This document shows, one piece after another, positions 7,309-15,809 of a stretch of 32,464 nucleotides of DNA. The notes below the pieces were generated by a model. That model was not told the DNA's origin and ran no database searches. It saw only the letters and a program-made list of their open reading frames with translations. Both the position numbers and the translations under genes were made by a program. The stretch spans positions 1 to 32,464 of the forward strand of contig CAKZMZ010000380.1 in assembly GCA_937129345.1 (NCBI GenBank), read 5' to 3'. This DNA comes from an uncultured Thalassovita sp. Its GTDB lineage: Bacteria > Bacteroidota > Bacteroidia > Cytophagales > Flammeovirgaceae. The first letter of the stretch is position 1; each line of letters begins with the position of its first letter.

Positions 7309-8193
7309 ATGAACATTGCTGTAATTGGAGCAGGCACTATGGGAAACGGCATTGCCCATGTTTTTGCTCAATATGGAAATAAAGTAAATTTAATAGATGT
7401 CTCTGAAGAAGCCTTAAAAAAAGGGGTGGCCAACATTACCAAAAACCTAGATAGGCAACTCAAGAAAGAAAAGATTACGCAAGCGCAAAAAGAGGCGGCC
7501 TTGGCCAACATCACTACGCTTACATCTATAGCCGAGGGTGTAAAACTAGCCGAATTAGTAGTAGAGGCGGCAACTGAAAATGAAGCAGTTAAACTTAAGA
7601 TATTTGAAGAAATGGATGAAGCAGCGCCTCAATCTGCGATTTTGGCTTCTAATACTTCATCCATTTCCATTACCAAAATTGCCTCGGTTACTAAAAGACC
7701 TGAGCAGGTAATAGGCATGCATTTTATGAACCCCGTACCTGTGATGAAACTGGTGGAAGTCATTAATGGCTATCTTACTTCTAAAGCAACCACCAAAAAA
7801 ATCATTGAGATTTCAGAGTCGATTGGAAAAGTACCCGTAGCAGCCAATGATTATCCAGGTTTTGTGGCCAACCGCATTTTAATGCCTATGATCAATGAGG
7901 CCATTTATACGCTTTACCATGGCGTAGCTGGCGTACAAGAGATAGATACCATTATGAAATTGGGCATGGCACACCCTATGGGGCCTTTGCAACTTGCCGA
8001 TTTTATAGGTTTGGATGTTTGCCTTTCTATTATGAAAGTGCTGCACAACGGTTTGGGCGAAGACAAATACGCCCCTTGCCCACTCTTACAAAACATGGTT
8101 ACCGCCGGTAGAAAAGGCGTGAAATCTGGCGCTGGCTTTTACGACTGGAGCCACGGTACCAAGGACTTGGTGGTAGCTGAGCAGTTTAAGTGA
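7309..8193 (+). CDS. 3-hydroxybutyryl/3-hydroxyacyl-CoA dehydrogenase
   Basis: 294 aa from ATG 7309, where the protein starts directly with the NAD-binding strand MNIAVIGAGTMGNG; an upstream GTG would overlap a promoter-like box. The Rossmann loop GAGTMGNG (7-14) is followed by the catalytic and substrate residues of the HAD family: S117 in NTSS, H138 in GMHFMNPVP, E150 and N188 in VANR. The C-terminal helical domain is complete (KSGAGFYDW). It oxidises (S)-3-hydroxyacyl-CoA with NAD+ in fatty acid or butyrate-type metabolism. A stand-alone monofunctional enzyme, not fused to a hydratase. Its neighbours give no pathway clue. Confidence 0.92.
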   Translation: MNIAVIGAGTMGNGIAHVFAQYGNKVNLIDVSEEALKKGVANITKNLDRQLKKEKITQAQKEAALANITTLTSIAEGVKLAELVVEAATENEAVKLKIFEEMDEAAPQSAILASNTSSISITKIASVTKRPEQVIGMHFMNPVPVMKLVEVINGYLTSKATTKKIIEISESIGKVPVAANDYPGFVANRILMPMINEAIYTLYHGVAGVQEIDTIMKLGMAHPMGPLQLADFIGLDVCLSIMKVLHNGLGEDKYAPCPLLQNMVTAGRKGVKSGAGFYDWSHGTKDLVVAEQFK

Positions 8194-8208
8194 TTTTGAT
8201 AAAACGAT

Positions 8209-8238
8209 GCTGTTCAGGGTGTAGAAACTCTGTACAGC
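8209..8238 (+). terminator. Probable terminator after the hydroxyacyl-CoA dehydrogenase
   Basis: Stem GCTGTTCAGGGT with ACTCTGTACAGC, 12 positions with one mismatch and one G:U pair that exists only on the plus strand, loop of six, then a T-rich tail. It lies 16 bases past the stop. Confidence 0.5.
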
Positions 8239-8378
8239 TTCTTTATTAAGTTTTGGAAGTTTTTATTTGCCAAAAAATTCATAGCTAGCTACTCTGACGA
8301 ATGGGGGAGTAACTACCTATGATTTGTGCACTTATATATCATTTATAGGATGAACAGTCATAATATTTAATTATATAA

Positions 8379-10280
8379 CTATCCCCTCTCCGACAACTCC
8401 ATCCACCGCAAGGTTCTTTCATCAATCACCTCCATCAATTCGCTAATTTGTTCTGATAGTTTTTGAAGTTCTTCGTGATCGGTGATACTGCCTGAACTTA
8501 GCTTTGCTTCTAATTCTGCTTTTTGGGTTTCTAGTTTTTCTATTTCAATTTCTAATGCTTCAAACTCCTTTTTTTCCTTGTAAGAAAGCTTTGATTTATT
8601 AGGGGTTTGGGTTTGTGATTTTTGATTTTGTGCTTTTGCCTCTTCTTTTTCAACTTTTTGTGCCTGTTTCTCTTGCCGCTCCTTTGCTTCTATGTAATCT
8701 CTATATTCAAGATACTTTCCATTAAAATCAGAGATTTTGCCTTCGCCTTCAAAAATGAATAAATGGTCTGTAAGCTTGTCCATAAAATAGCGATCATGCG
8801 ATACAATGATCAAGCAACCAGGAAAATTGAGCAGAAAATCCTCTAATACATTGAGTGTGAGCAAATCCAAATCGTTGGTTGGCTCATCAAGGATCAAGAA
8901 GTTTGGATTTTTCATGAGCACAGTCAATAAATAAAGTCTGCGTTTTTCGCCACCGCTCAATTTTGCTACATAATCATGCTGTTGCTTGGGCGGAAACAAA
9001 AACTTCTGTAACATTTGCGATGCGGTAATCTTAGAACCATCAGGCTGCTCAATTACTTCGGCAATATCACTAATTACTTCAATTACCTTTTTATTATCTT
9101 CCAGTTGGATTCCTGATTGGGTATAATAGCCAAAAACCAGCGTTTCGCCTTGTACAATGCTACCAGTGTCGGGCTTTTCTTTTCCAGTGAGCATATTTAG
9201 AAAAGTACTCTTACCTACGCCATTAGGGCCAACAACACCAATGCGCTCCCTTCTTTTAAATACATAGTTAAAATCAGCTACAATTTTTAAGTCGCCATAG
9301 CTTTTGTGTACATGTTCAATCTCCATCACTTTTTTGCCCAATCGGCTCATGTTGGTAGCCATATCCACCGATTTCTTTTCATTATTGACACTTGCCTTCT
9401 CTTTTAATCCTTCAAAAGCATCAACCCGATATTTGGCTTTGGTTCCACGAGCCTTTGGCATGCGCCTGATCCAATCTAGCTCCTTGCGCATCAGGTTTTT
9501 AGCTTTATCGGTTTCGCGCTGCAATTGCTCCTCGCGCTCTGCTTTGGCTTCTAGGTAAGAAGAATAATTGCCCTTATGCCTAAACATTTGCTGGTTTTCA
9601 ATCTCAAAAATTTCATCGCAAATCCTGTCTAAAAAATAGCGGTCGTGCGTAACCAATAATAAAGTAAGGTTTTGTTTGATGAGGTATTGCTCCAACCATT
9701 CAATCATATCCAAGTCCAAATGGTTGGTAGGCTCATCCAATATTAAAAAGTTAGGTTGGGCAATTAAAACCCTACTAAGTGCAACCCTTTTCTTTTGCCC
9801 ACCAGAGAGTTCGCGCACAGGTTGGGTTAACTTAGGTACTTTCAACTTAGAAATTACCTCTTTGATTTTCACCTCGTAATCCCAAGCTTTAAAGCGTTCC
9901 ATTTGATCGGTAGCTGTATTTAGTTTTTCTAGTTGTCCATCAGAAGGGTCGTTTTCATAAGATGCCAAAGCCGCTTCATAATTTTTAACTGCACTTAGCA
10001 TGGGGTCATCCCCTCTAAAGATAAAATCTTCTATCGTGTCATCGGCTTTAAAATCAGGCTCCTGCGCCAAGATATCGTAGGTGATTTCTTTATTGTAGGC
10101 CAATACTCCGCTATCAGGTGTGTCTTTATATGTTAGTATATTTAGTAGGGTGGTTTTACCCGTACCATTAGCAGCAACCAAAGCCACTTTTTGCCCTTTT
10201 TCAATACCAAAATTCAAGTTTTCAAAGAGTACCTTTTCTCCAAAGGATTTTGTCAAGTTTTCTACAGATAGACAATTCAT
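8379..10280 (-). CDS. uup: ABC-F family ATPase, Uup-like
   Basis: 633 aa with two ABC cassettes and no membrane segment. Cassette 1: AANGTGKTT (Walker A, about 36-44), LSGGQ, LILDEPTNHLD. Cassette 2: GPNGVGKST, LSGGEKRR, LILDEPTNDLD. The linker between them is rich in charged helix (KAEREEQLQRETDKAKN). A C-terminal coiled coil rich in Glu and Lys (about 560-630) is the feature that separates Uup from EttA and other ABC-F proteins. Members act on ribosomes in the cytoplasm; Uup also affects transposon excision and branched DNA in E. coli. The first Walker A has Ala for the first Gly. Single gene, divergent from glycerate kinase. Confidence 0.88.
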   Translation of the reverse strand: MNCLSVENLTKSFGEKVLFENLNFGIEKGQKVALVAANGTGKTTLLNILTYKDTPDSGVLAYNKEITYDILAQEPDFKADDTIEDFIFRGDDPMLSAVKNYEAALASYENDPSDGQLEKLNTATDQMERFKAWDYEVKIKEVISKLKVPKLTQPVRELSGGQKKRVALSRVLIAQPNFLILDEPTNHLDLDMIEWLEQYLIKQNLTLLLVTHDRYFLDRICDEIFEIENQQMFRHKGNYSSYLEAKAEREEQLQRETDKAKNLMRKELDWIRRMPKARGTKAKYRVDAFEGLKEKASVNNEKKSVDMATNMSRLGKKVMEIEHVHKSYGDLKIVADFNYVFKRRERIGVVGPNGVGKSTFLNMLTGKEKPDTGSIVQGETLVFGYYTQSGIQLEDNKKVIEVISDIAEVIEQPDGSKITASQMLQKFLFPPKQQHDYVAKLSGGEKRRLYLLTVLMKNPNFLILDEPTNDLDLLTLNVLEDFLLNFPGCLIIVSHDRYFMDKLTDHLFIFEGEGKISDFNGKYLEYRDYIEAKERQEKQAQKVEKEEAKAQNQKSQTQTPNKSKLSYKEKKEFEALEIEIEKLETQKAELEAKLSSGSITDHEELQKLSEQISELMEVIDERTLRWMELSERG

Positions 10281-10386
10281 AAATCAAAATTACACAGAAT
10301 TTTGGGAAGAGAAAGTTTGTTGGTGTGAGATGTTTAGTAGTGAAGTTGTATAATTGTCAAAAGCAGTTCTTTTTCATCAAAAATGT

Positions 10387-10394
10387 TAGATTTG
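10387..10394 (+). promoter_or_regulatory. Candidate -7 box TAGATTTG for glycerate kinase
   Basis: Full TAnnTTTG match on the plus strand, 66 bases before the ATG at 10461. No -33 TTG at the ideal distance. Confidence 0.35.
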
Positions 10395-10460
10395 ATGACA
10401 ACCTACAAAACTTCAATAACTAGGATCCAATTGCCAAAATCTAAACTCTAATAACTACCC

Positions 10461-11621
10461 ATGCCCCAAAAAATAAAAGTCCTCATTGCCCCCAATTCTT
10501 TTAAAGGAAGTATGAATGCCTTGGTTGCTGCCGATGCTATTGAGAAAGGATTGATACGCGCCAGTGAAAACTTTGAGATCATTAAAACGCCCATTGCAGA
10601 TGGTGGCGATCACTTTGCTGACATAATGACTTTTGCTTTGCAGGGCAAAATGAAAAAAGTGGCTACTGAAAATGCATTGGGTGAAAAAATTGAGGCTGCT
10701 TATGGCGTGGTTGAAAAAAATAAAACCGCTATTATAGAAATGGCAAAAGCGTCAGGGTTGGCCCTTATCGAACATAAAAAATTAGAACCATTAAAGGCAA
10801 GCTCTTACGGCACCGGCTTGCTCATCAAAGATGCCATTGAAAGCGGATATAAAAATATAGTTTTAGGAATTGGTGGTAGCGCTACCAATGATGGTGGCGT
10901 AGGCATTGCCGCAGCATTGGGCGTAAGATTTATCAATCAACAAGAAGAAAGTTTTGTGCCTGCCGGCGGCACATTAAAAAAAATAGTAAATATTGATGTA
11001 TCTGAAGCAATTGATTTTTTGGAGGGGATTTCCATTAAAATAGCTTGCGATGTAGAAAATCCGCTGTTGGGTGAGCATGGGGCTGCTGCGGTTTTTGCCC
11101 CTCAAAAAGGTGCTTCGGCAGAGGAGGTAAAAACCATAGAAGAAAATCTGCAACAGCTTGCCCAAATCATTGAGAAAAGCAATGGTAAAAAAATAGGAAA
11201 TCTAAAACACGGAGGCGCAGCAGGAGGCATTGCAGCAGGCTTATTCGGCTTACTAGATGCGCAATTGGTAAACGGCACCGACTTGGTGATGGAAGAACTA
11301 TCTCTATTAAAAAAAATACAAGATTGCGATGTGGTCATTACCGCTGAGGGTAAATTGGATATGCAAACTTTAGAAGGCAAAGGGCCATACGGCATTGCGA
11401 TTAAAGCAAAAGAAACTGAAAAAATAGTCATCGGTATAGGCGGCAGCATTCCTTCAACAAATACTGAAAAATTCAAAGCCTTTGATGCTATGTTCGGTCT
11501 ACCCGATGGCCCTATGACTTTAGAAGATGCCATGCAAAATGGGGAGCAGCTCTTAGAAAATCTTTCTTGCGAAATCGGTAAACTTATGATGGCAATTCTT
11601 CGTCATCCTTTCTCTCGGTAA
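10461..11621 (+). CDS. Glycerate kinase (GarK/GlxK family)
   Basis: 386 aa. It carries the family marks APNSFKGSM near the N-terminus, IADGGDHFADI, GIGGSATNDGG and a late ITAEGKLDMQTLEGKGP segment. It phosphorylates D-glycerate with ATP, feeding glycerate from glyoxylate or serine-type routes into glycolysis, in the cytoplasm. The last dozen residues (MAILRHPFSR) look like an add-on: the family-like part ends about CEIGKLM, and the tail is read from the opposite-strand gene with which this one overlaps by 38 bases. The stop is clean, so this appears to be a real tail-to-tail overlap and not a frameshift. Confidence 0.93.
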   Translation: MPQKIKVLIAPNSFKGSMNALVAADAIEKGLIRASENFEIIKTPIADGGDHFADIMTFALQGKMKKVATENALGEKIEAAYGVVEKNKTAIIEMAKASGLALIEHKKLEPLKASSYGTGLLIKDAIESGYKNIVLGIGGSATNDGGVGIAAALGVRFINQQEESFVPAGGTLKKIVNIDVSEAIDFLEGISIKIACDVENPLLGEHGAAAVFAPQKGASAEEVKTIEENLQQLAQIIEKSNGKKIGNLKHGGAAGGIAAGLFGLLDAQLVNGTDLVMEELSLLKKIQDCDVVITAEGKLDMQTLEGKGPYGIAIKAKETEKIVIGIGGSIPSTNTEKFKAFDAMFGLPDGPMTLEDAMQNGEQLLENLSCEIGKLMMAILRHPFSR

Positions 11622-12030
11622 GCTTTAATGACTCAAACCATTGATAGGCTTCTTCTAAATGCTCAAAAGGTGCAATTTTTACACTTTTGCTTATATTCTT
11701 AAATTGACTGATAAAAAGTTTGGTTTTGGAATCTACGTACTTGGTAGGTTTTACCATGATAGCTATTTGTAAATTAAAGCCCAACTTGGCAAATAGCTGA
11801 GGTATAAAAACAGCCGCAAACCAACTCTTAGTTCTAAGACTGGTTTTCCCTAATGCAGTGTGATCAATCAGAATTTTATGGATGCCCGCTCTTGTTGCAT
11901 GCTCTAATAGGTGCTCATAAGCAAATCTATAAGCAGAGAACCCTATGTCATCCACCAATTTAATGGTGAGGAAATGATCTTGCAGCGAGCGCTCTATTTT
12001 TACATTAGCTTCTTCTAATATAGTTTCCAT
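11584..12030 (-). CDS. SpoIIAA/STAS-like small protein, second copy
   Basis: 148 aa from ATG 12030. This start (METILEEA) is preferred over two in-frame ATGs up to nine codons upstream because it matches the METIIS start of the related protein at 6369. Predicted soluble alpha/beta fold with strands such as KILIDHTAL and LQIAIMV, and a closing EEAYQWFESL helix as in SpoIIAA-like proteins. Function unknown. The C-terminal tail (KDDEELPS) is encoded in the 38-base overlap with glycerate kinase. Sequence identity to the 6369 protein looks low, so they are distant paralogues and not a recent duplication. Confidence 0.6.
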   Translation of the reverse strand: METILEEANVKIERSLQDHFLTIKLVDDIGFSAYRFAYEHLLEHATRAGIHKILIDHTALGKTSLRTKSWFAAVFIPQLFAKLGFNLQIAIMVKPTKYVDSKTKLFISQFKNISKSVKIAPFEHLEEAYQWFESLKLTERKDDEELPS

Positions 12031-12120
12031 GGCTATTATTTTTGAAGTCATATTCAATACTTAAATTACGAAAAGGATTATATAATTAGATTACCTTTGC
12101 TACTGAAAAAGACAATCCTA

Positions 12121-12260
12121 ACTTTTGCGAGGCACATACTTTTTCCATTGATGAAAAAGTATGCAAAAAATCTAGGAAAATTTGAAACGGTGCGACCGTC
12201 GCTCGCTTCGCTCAAACAACAAATTTTCCATTTATTTTTAACTTTTACAGCTATCAGAAA
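12121..12260. repeat. Intergenic element with two perfect inverted repeats
   Basis: Within the 283-base gene-free spacer 12058-12340. First repeat: CATACTTTTTC (12135-12145) and GAAAAAGTATG (12153-12163), 11 bp, 7-base loop. Second: GGAAAATTTG (12175-12184) and CAAATTTTCC (12220-12229), 10 bp, enclosing a C+G-rich core with GCGACCGTCGC and GCTCGCTTCGC. The core is clearly richer in G+C than the surroundings. The build suggests an interspersed REP- or MITE-like repeat; copies elsewhere cannot be tested here. Confidence 0.5.
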
Positions 12261-12340
12261 CCTAGATTAATATACCTTATTACGGAAAATAACCAAAAAC
12301 AGATTTAACAAATACACAAACGGCCTTAACCAAATACGAA

Positions 12341-13975
12341 ATGAAGGAAAATATAGCGCTGAACAAAAATGAAGACGCCTTTAAACAACTTTGTTATAAA
12401 CTCAGCCACAAGCTAGAACAAGTAAAATTAGGTGGTGGGGAAAAGAAAATTGCCAAACAATACGAAAAAGGAAAGCTCACTGCGAGAGAACGCATCAATT
12501 TTTTAAAAGATGATGAGGCAGATTTTTTGGAAATTGGAGCTTTTGCCGGCGAAGGTATGTACAAGGAATACGGCGGGTGCCCATCAGGCGGTGTGGTGGT
12601 AGGCATTACTAAAGTGAGCGGCAGGCAATGCATTGTTGTTGCCAACGATGCTACCGTAAAAGCAGGAGCCTGGTTTCCGATAACCGCCAAAAAGAATTTA
12701 AGAGCGCAAGAAATCGCTATTGAAAACAACTTGCCCATTATTTATTTGGTAGATAGCGCTGGTGTTTTCCTACCCATGCAAGATGAAATCTTTCCCGATA
12801 AAGAACATTTTGGACGTATTTTTAGAAATAATGCGGTGATGTCTTCCAAAGGCATCTTACAGATTGCTGCTATTATGGGCAGTTGTGTAGCAGGTGGTGC
12901 TTATTTACCTATTATGTCTGATGAATCTTTGATAGTAGAGGGTACGGGCTCTGTGTTTTTAGCAGGCTCTTATTTGGTTAAGTCTGCCATTGGGGAAAGT
13001 ATAGACAATGAAACGCTTGGAGGCGCTACTACCCATACTGAAATCTCTGGCGTAGTCGATTATAAATGTGAGAACGATGAAGCATGCCTAGAACAAATCA
13101 AAAGATTGATGGACAAAGTGGGTGATAATGAAAAAGCAGGCTTTAATAGAACAGAATCAAAATCGCCTAAAACTCCTACCGAAGAAATATTTAGGCATTT
13201 CCCAATTGATCGGGCCAAGCCTTATGACACCATACAAATTATAGACAGTTTGGTGGATGCCAACTCTTTTGATGCCTACAAAGAAGGCTATGGCCAATCT
13301 TTGATTTGTGGTTATGCAAGAATAGATGGCTGGGCAATAGGTATTGTTGCCAATCAGAGAAAAATCATCAAATCTAAAAAAGGCGAAATGCAAATGGGCG
13401 GGGTCATCTACTCCGACTCTGCTGATAAGGCAGCAAGGTTCATTATGAACTGTAACCAGAAAAAAATTCCTTTGGTTTTCTTCCAGGATGTTTCTGGGTT
13501 TATGGTAGGCAGCAGAGCAGAACACGGTGGCATTATAAAAGACGGTGCTAAAATGGTGAATGCCATGTCTAATTCAGTGGTACCAAAATTTACCATAGTT
13601 ACCGGAAACTCTTACGGAGCTGGCAATTATGCCATGTGCGGAAAGGCTTATGACCCAAGACTAATTGTAGCTTGGCCAACTGCACAAATGGCGGTTATGA
13701 GTGGGGCGTCTGCCGCCAAAACGTTGTTACAAATCAAGGTTTCCGCTTTAAAGGCAAAAGGTAAAGAGTTGAGTGACGAAGAGCAAAAAGAAATGCTGGA
13801 TGAAATAAAGGCAAGATATGATGAGCAGCTTTCACCGTACTATGCTGCTTCAAGATTGTGGGTAGATGCCATCATCAATCCTTTAGAAACCAGAAAAGTG
13901 ATTTCAGCAGGAATAGAAATGGCCAATCATGCTAAAATTGAAGCAGCCTTTAATGTAGGAAACATTCAGACATAA
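12341..13975 (+). CDS. Acyl-CoA carboxylase carboxyltransferase (beta) subunit, methylcrotonyl-CoA type
   Basis: 544 aa, the usual length for biotin-dependent carboxyltransferase beta subunits. Two crotonase-like halves are present. The first has DSAGVFLPMQ, FPDKEHFGRIF and GSCVAGGAYLP, which resemble methylcrotonyl-CoA carboxylase beta more than AccD. The second has FFQDVSGFMVG, GNSYGAGNYAMCGKAY and a VMSGASAAKTL segment. It moves CO2 from carboxybiotin to an acyl-CoA (3-methylcrotonyl-, propionyl- or acetyl-CoA; not decided by sequence). No biotin carboxylase gene sits beside it, so the AccB/AccC pair at 23.7-25.6 kb or a partner outside must supply carboxybiotin. No frameshift. Confidence 0.9.
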   Translation: MKENIALNKNEDAFKQLCYKLSHKLEQVKLGGGEKKIAKQYEKGKLTARERINFLKDDEADFLEIGAFAGEGMYKEYGGCPSGGVVVGITKVSGRQCIVVANDATVKAGAWFPITAKKNLRAQEIAIENNLPIIYLVDSAGVFLPMQDEIFPDKEHFGRIFRNNAVMSSKGILQIAAIMGSCVAGGAYLPIMSDESLIVEGTGSVFLAGSYLVKSAIGESIDNETLGGATTHTEISGVVDYKCENDEACLEQIKRLMDKVGDNEKAGFNRTESKSPKTPTEEIFRHFPIDRAKPYDTIQIIDSLVDANSFDAYKEGYGQSLICGYARIDGWAIGIVANQRKIIKSKKGEMQMGGVIYSDSADKAARFIMNCNQKKIPLVFFQDVSGFMVGSRAEHGGIIKDGAKMVNAMSNSVVPKFTIVTGNSYGAGNYAMCGKAYDPRLIVAWPTAQMAVMSGASAAKTLLQIKVSALKAKGKELSDEEQKEMLDEIKARYDEQLSPYYAASRLWVDAIINPLETRKVISAGIEMANHAKIEAAFNVGNIQT

Positions 13976-14001
13976 AAAAAGCCCAAGTTTGTCACTTGAG
14001 C
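13974..14001 (-). terminator. Terminator after gldN
   Basis: On the minus strand GCTCAAGT pairs with ACTTGGGC (8 bp with one G:U that is a mismatch on the plus strand), then seven T. It lies 24 bases past the gldN stop, and its T-run overlaps the stop codon of the converging carboxyltransferase gene. Confidence 0.75.
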
Positions 14002-14024
14002 TTCATGTTATATCTAATTTACAA

Positions 14025-14861
14025 TTAATATTCCCAAAGCAATGCTTCGTATTCCATTAACTGCATTACTGCATTTTGTGCTTCTATAAACGAGCGCTTA
14101 CTTTCACCGTAAACATCCATGATTCTGTTGTCCTTGGGGTTTTCATATTTTACCAACATGCCATCAGGTAATCTTAATGTAAATGCATCAGCTATGTTGA
14201 GGTGTGCACCAGCATTTTGTGGATTGTACCAAATAGCATTAGGATTGTTCTTAAATAATTTGCTTGCCAACTCTTTATACGAGAAAGAAGCTACTGTTTT
14301 ATCAATACCTGTTGGAGTTTGCTCGGCAGGAATAATCAATGTAAAAGCAAGTATATCGTGCTTCATTCTAGATTCTCTTTTATCAAAAAGTAAATCTTCT
14401 TTCATCTCTAGAATGTAAAGTTGTCTTGGAAGATATTCTTCAGGACCTAGTTCTACCTCTTTTTCTGGTTCGTTGGTCCAAGGATCAACATTATCAAAAC
14501 CCAAGTCGTCTTCATCGTTTTTGCCGCTCAAGGGAATTTTTAAATTTTCTAAAAATTCTTTTTTAGACATTACTGTATTTAAAGAATCATTTTTATAAGG
14601 TGTAACAATTCCTTGTTTAACAGCATCCACTAAAAGTTTAGAAATCTCATTGTTTTGAGCAAATAGCGGCGCATTTATTTTAGTACGTAAATCATACCTA
14701 TACCACAAGCTCTTTTTAAACATGATGTCATCCTTACGTACTGGGTTTAAGGATTGCTTGTTGTAAAGTTCTTTATCAGCTACATCATTCTTTGCTAACT
14801 GCGCAAAACCTGTTTGAAAACTTAGTAAACCAAGTATTAATACAATTGATAGTTTGTGCAT
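14025..14861 (-). CDS. gldN: Gliding motility / type IX secretion protein GldN
   Basis: 278 aa with a signal peptide (MHKLSIVLILGLLSFQTGFA, cleavage near residue 20), so it is periplasmic. The mature part follows the GldN pattern: an N-terminal KKSLWYRYDLRTKINAPL segment, then LLVDAVKQGIVTPY, a middle RQLYILEMKEDLLFDKRES segment, AIWYNPQNAG, and a C-terminal RSFIEAQNAVMQLMEYEALLWEY. GldN with GldK forms the periplasmic ring of the type IX secretion machine used for secretion and gliding. It is usually encoded in gldKLMN; here it is alone between a carboxyltransferase and a DUF547 gene. It may be a GldO-like paralogue rather than the main copy. Confidence 0.82.
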   Translation of the reverse strand: MHKLSIVLILGLLSFQTGFAQLAKNDVADKELYNKQSLNPVRKDDIMFKKSLWYRYDLRTKINAPLFAQNNEISKLLVDAVKQGIVTPYKNDSLNTVMSKKEFLENLKIPLSGKNDEDDLGFDNVDPWTNEPEKEVELGPEEYLPRQLYILEMKEDLLFDKRESRMKHDILAFTLIIPAEQTPTGIDKTVASFSYKELASKLFKNNPNAIWYNPQNAGAHLNIADAFTLRLPDGMLVKYENPKDNRIMDVYGESKRSFIEAQNAVMQLMEYEALLWEY

Positions 14862-14990
14862 AATTTGAATAAAATATTATAAGAATGTAAAAAATGTAGA
14901 TGTTTAGCTCATAAAAATACTTTAAAGATTTATATCAAAAATCATACCCTTGAACTGCATATTTAATGCATATATCGAAAAATGGTAACC

Positions 14991-15779
14991 TTACTGACTA
15001 TTTAATAACCAATTGTATGCCATGTAATCTACTTGGGCAGAATTTTTAATATTTACATCTGCATAACGGTTAAGGTAGTCAATGAGTGTGCCATCTCTCT
15101 TAAAGTCTTTTCCAAACCATAAGAATATCTTAGACACTTGAACTCGATTTTCGGTGATTAAGTTCTTGCTTTCATCATTAATAAACTCATCGGCCTGTTT
15201 ATCCATTAAAGAATCCAAAGTTTCTGGAACATAGGCTTTATTAAGTAACCTAGGGCAAGATATTGAGGCACAATTGATTACGAAATGGATCCTGGATTCT
15301 TTAAAATGCCCTCTCAAAATATCGTGCTCTATATTGTTTAAACTAAGACTCGTATTTCCTATATCTATAAATTGTACATCCCAAATAGAATTGACAAAGG
15401 GTATTGAAATAGAAGGATTCAAATCTTTTATACTTTTTAAAGGATAATTATCAGTAATCAACTGTATAGTAAAGGCATTGTACGCATTGATCCAATAAGC
15501 CATTTGTTCTTCTCTACTCCAAGTATTGGTATCAGGCGGATTGGCTTTCAAGCTTTCTAGGTACTCATTTAGAAGCATAGAGTCTTGCTTAACTCCAGGA
15601 TAATCTACCCAGCCTTTTTCATCTATATACAAGGTTAGAAGAGAATCTAGTAAATGATGGGATGGCACCTCAGACTGGTAATCGAAATCTAACTTTGTTT
15701 GTTTACAGCTCCAAAAACCAAAAGCCACTACGAGAAGAACTATACAAATCGATTTAAATTTGCAGAATATTTTTTCCAT
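14991..15779 (-). CDS. DUF547 lipoprotein
   Basis: 262 aa. The N-terminus is a lipoprotein signal with a hydrophobic stretch and lipobox FWSC (lipidated Cys about residue 25). The rest carries DUF547 features: WSREEQMAYWINAYNAFTI, a segment around SIWDVQFIDIG, LNNIEHDILRG, and the HFVINCASISCPRL motif with its two cysteines. The biochemical role of DUF547 is not established. Envelope location is expected. It diverges from the thioredoxin-fold gene with only 30 bases between start codons; the two often make sense as an envelope redox or stress pair, but that is inference. Confidence 0.88.
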   Translation of the reverse strand: MEKIFCKFKSICIVLLVVAFGFWSCKQTKLDFDYQSEVPSHHLLDSLLTLYIDEKGWVDYPGVKQDSMLLNEYLESLKANPPDTNTWSREEQMAYWINAYNAFTIQLITDNYPLKSIKDLNPSISIPFVNSIWDVQFIDIGNTSLSLNNIEHDILRGHFKESRIHFVINCASISCPRLLNKAYVPETLDSLMDKQADEFINDESKNLITENRVQVSKIFLWFGKDFKRDGTLIDYLNRYADVNIKNSAQVDYMAYNWLLNSQ

Positions 15780-15809
15780 TGATATATTCTTAAAAACAAT
15801 TAAAATTTT

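Noticed and set aside
11102-11533. Long minus-strand frame inside glycerate kinase
   Set aside because: Shadow frame: it is antisense to a complete, well-conserved kinase and shows no family features.
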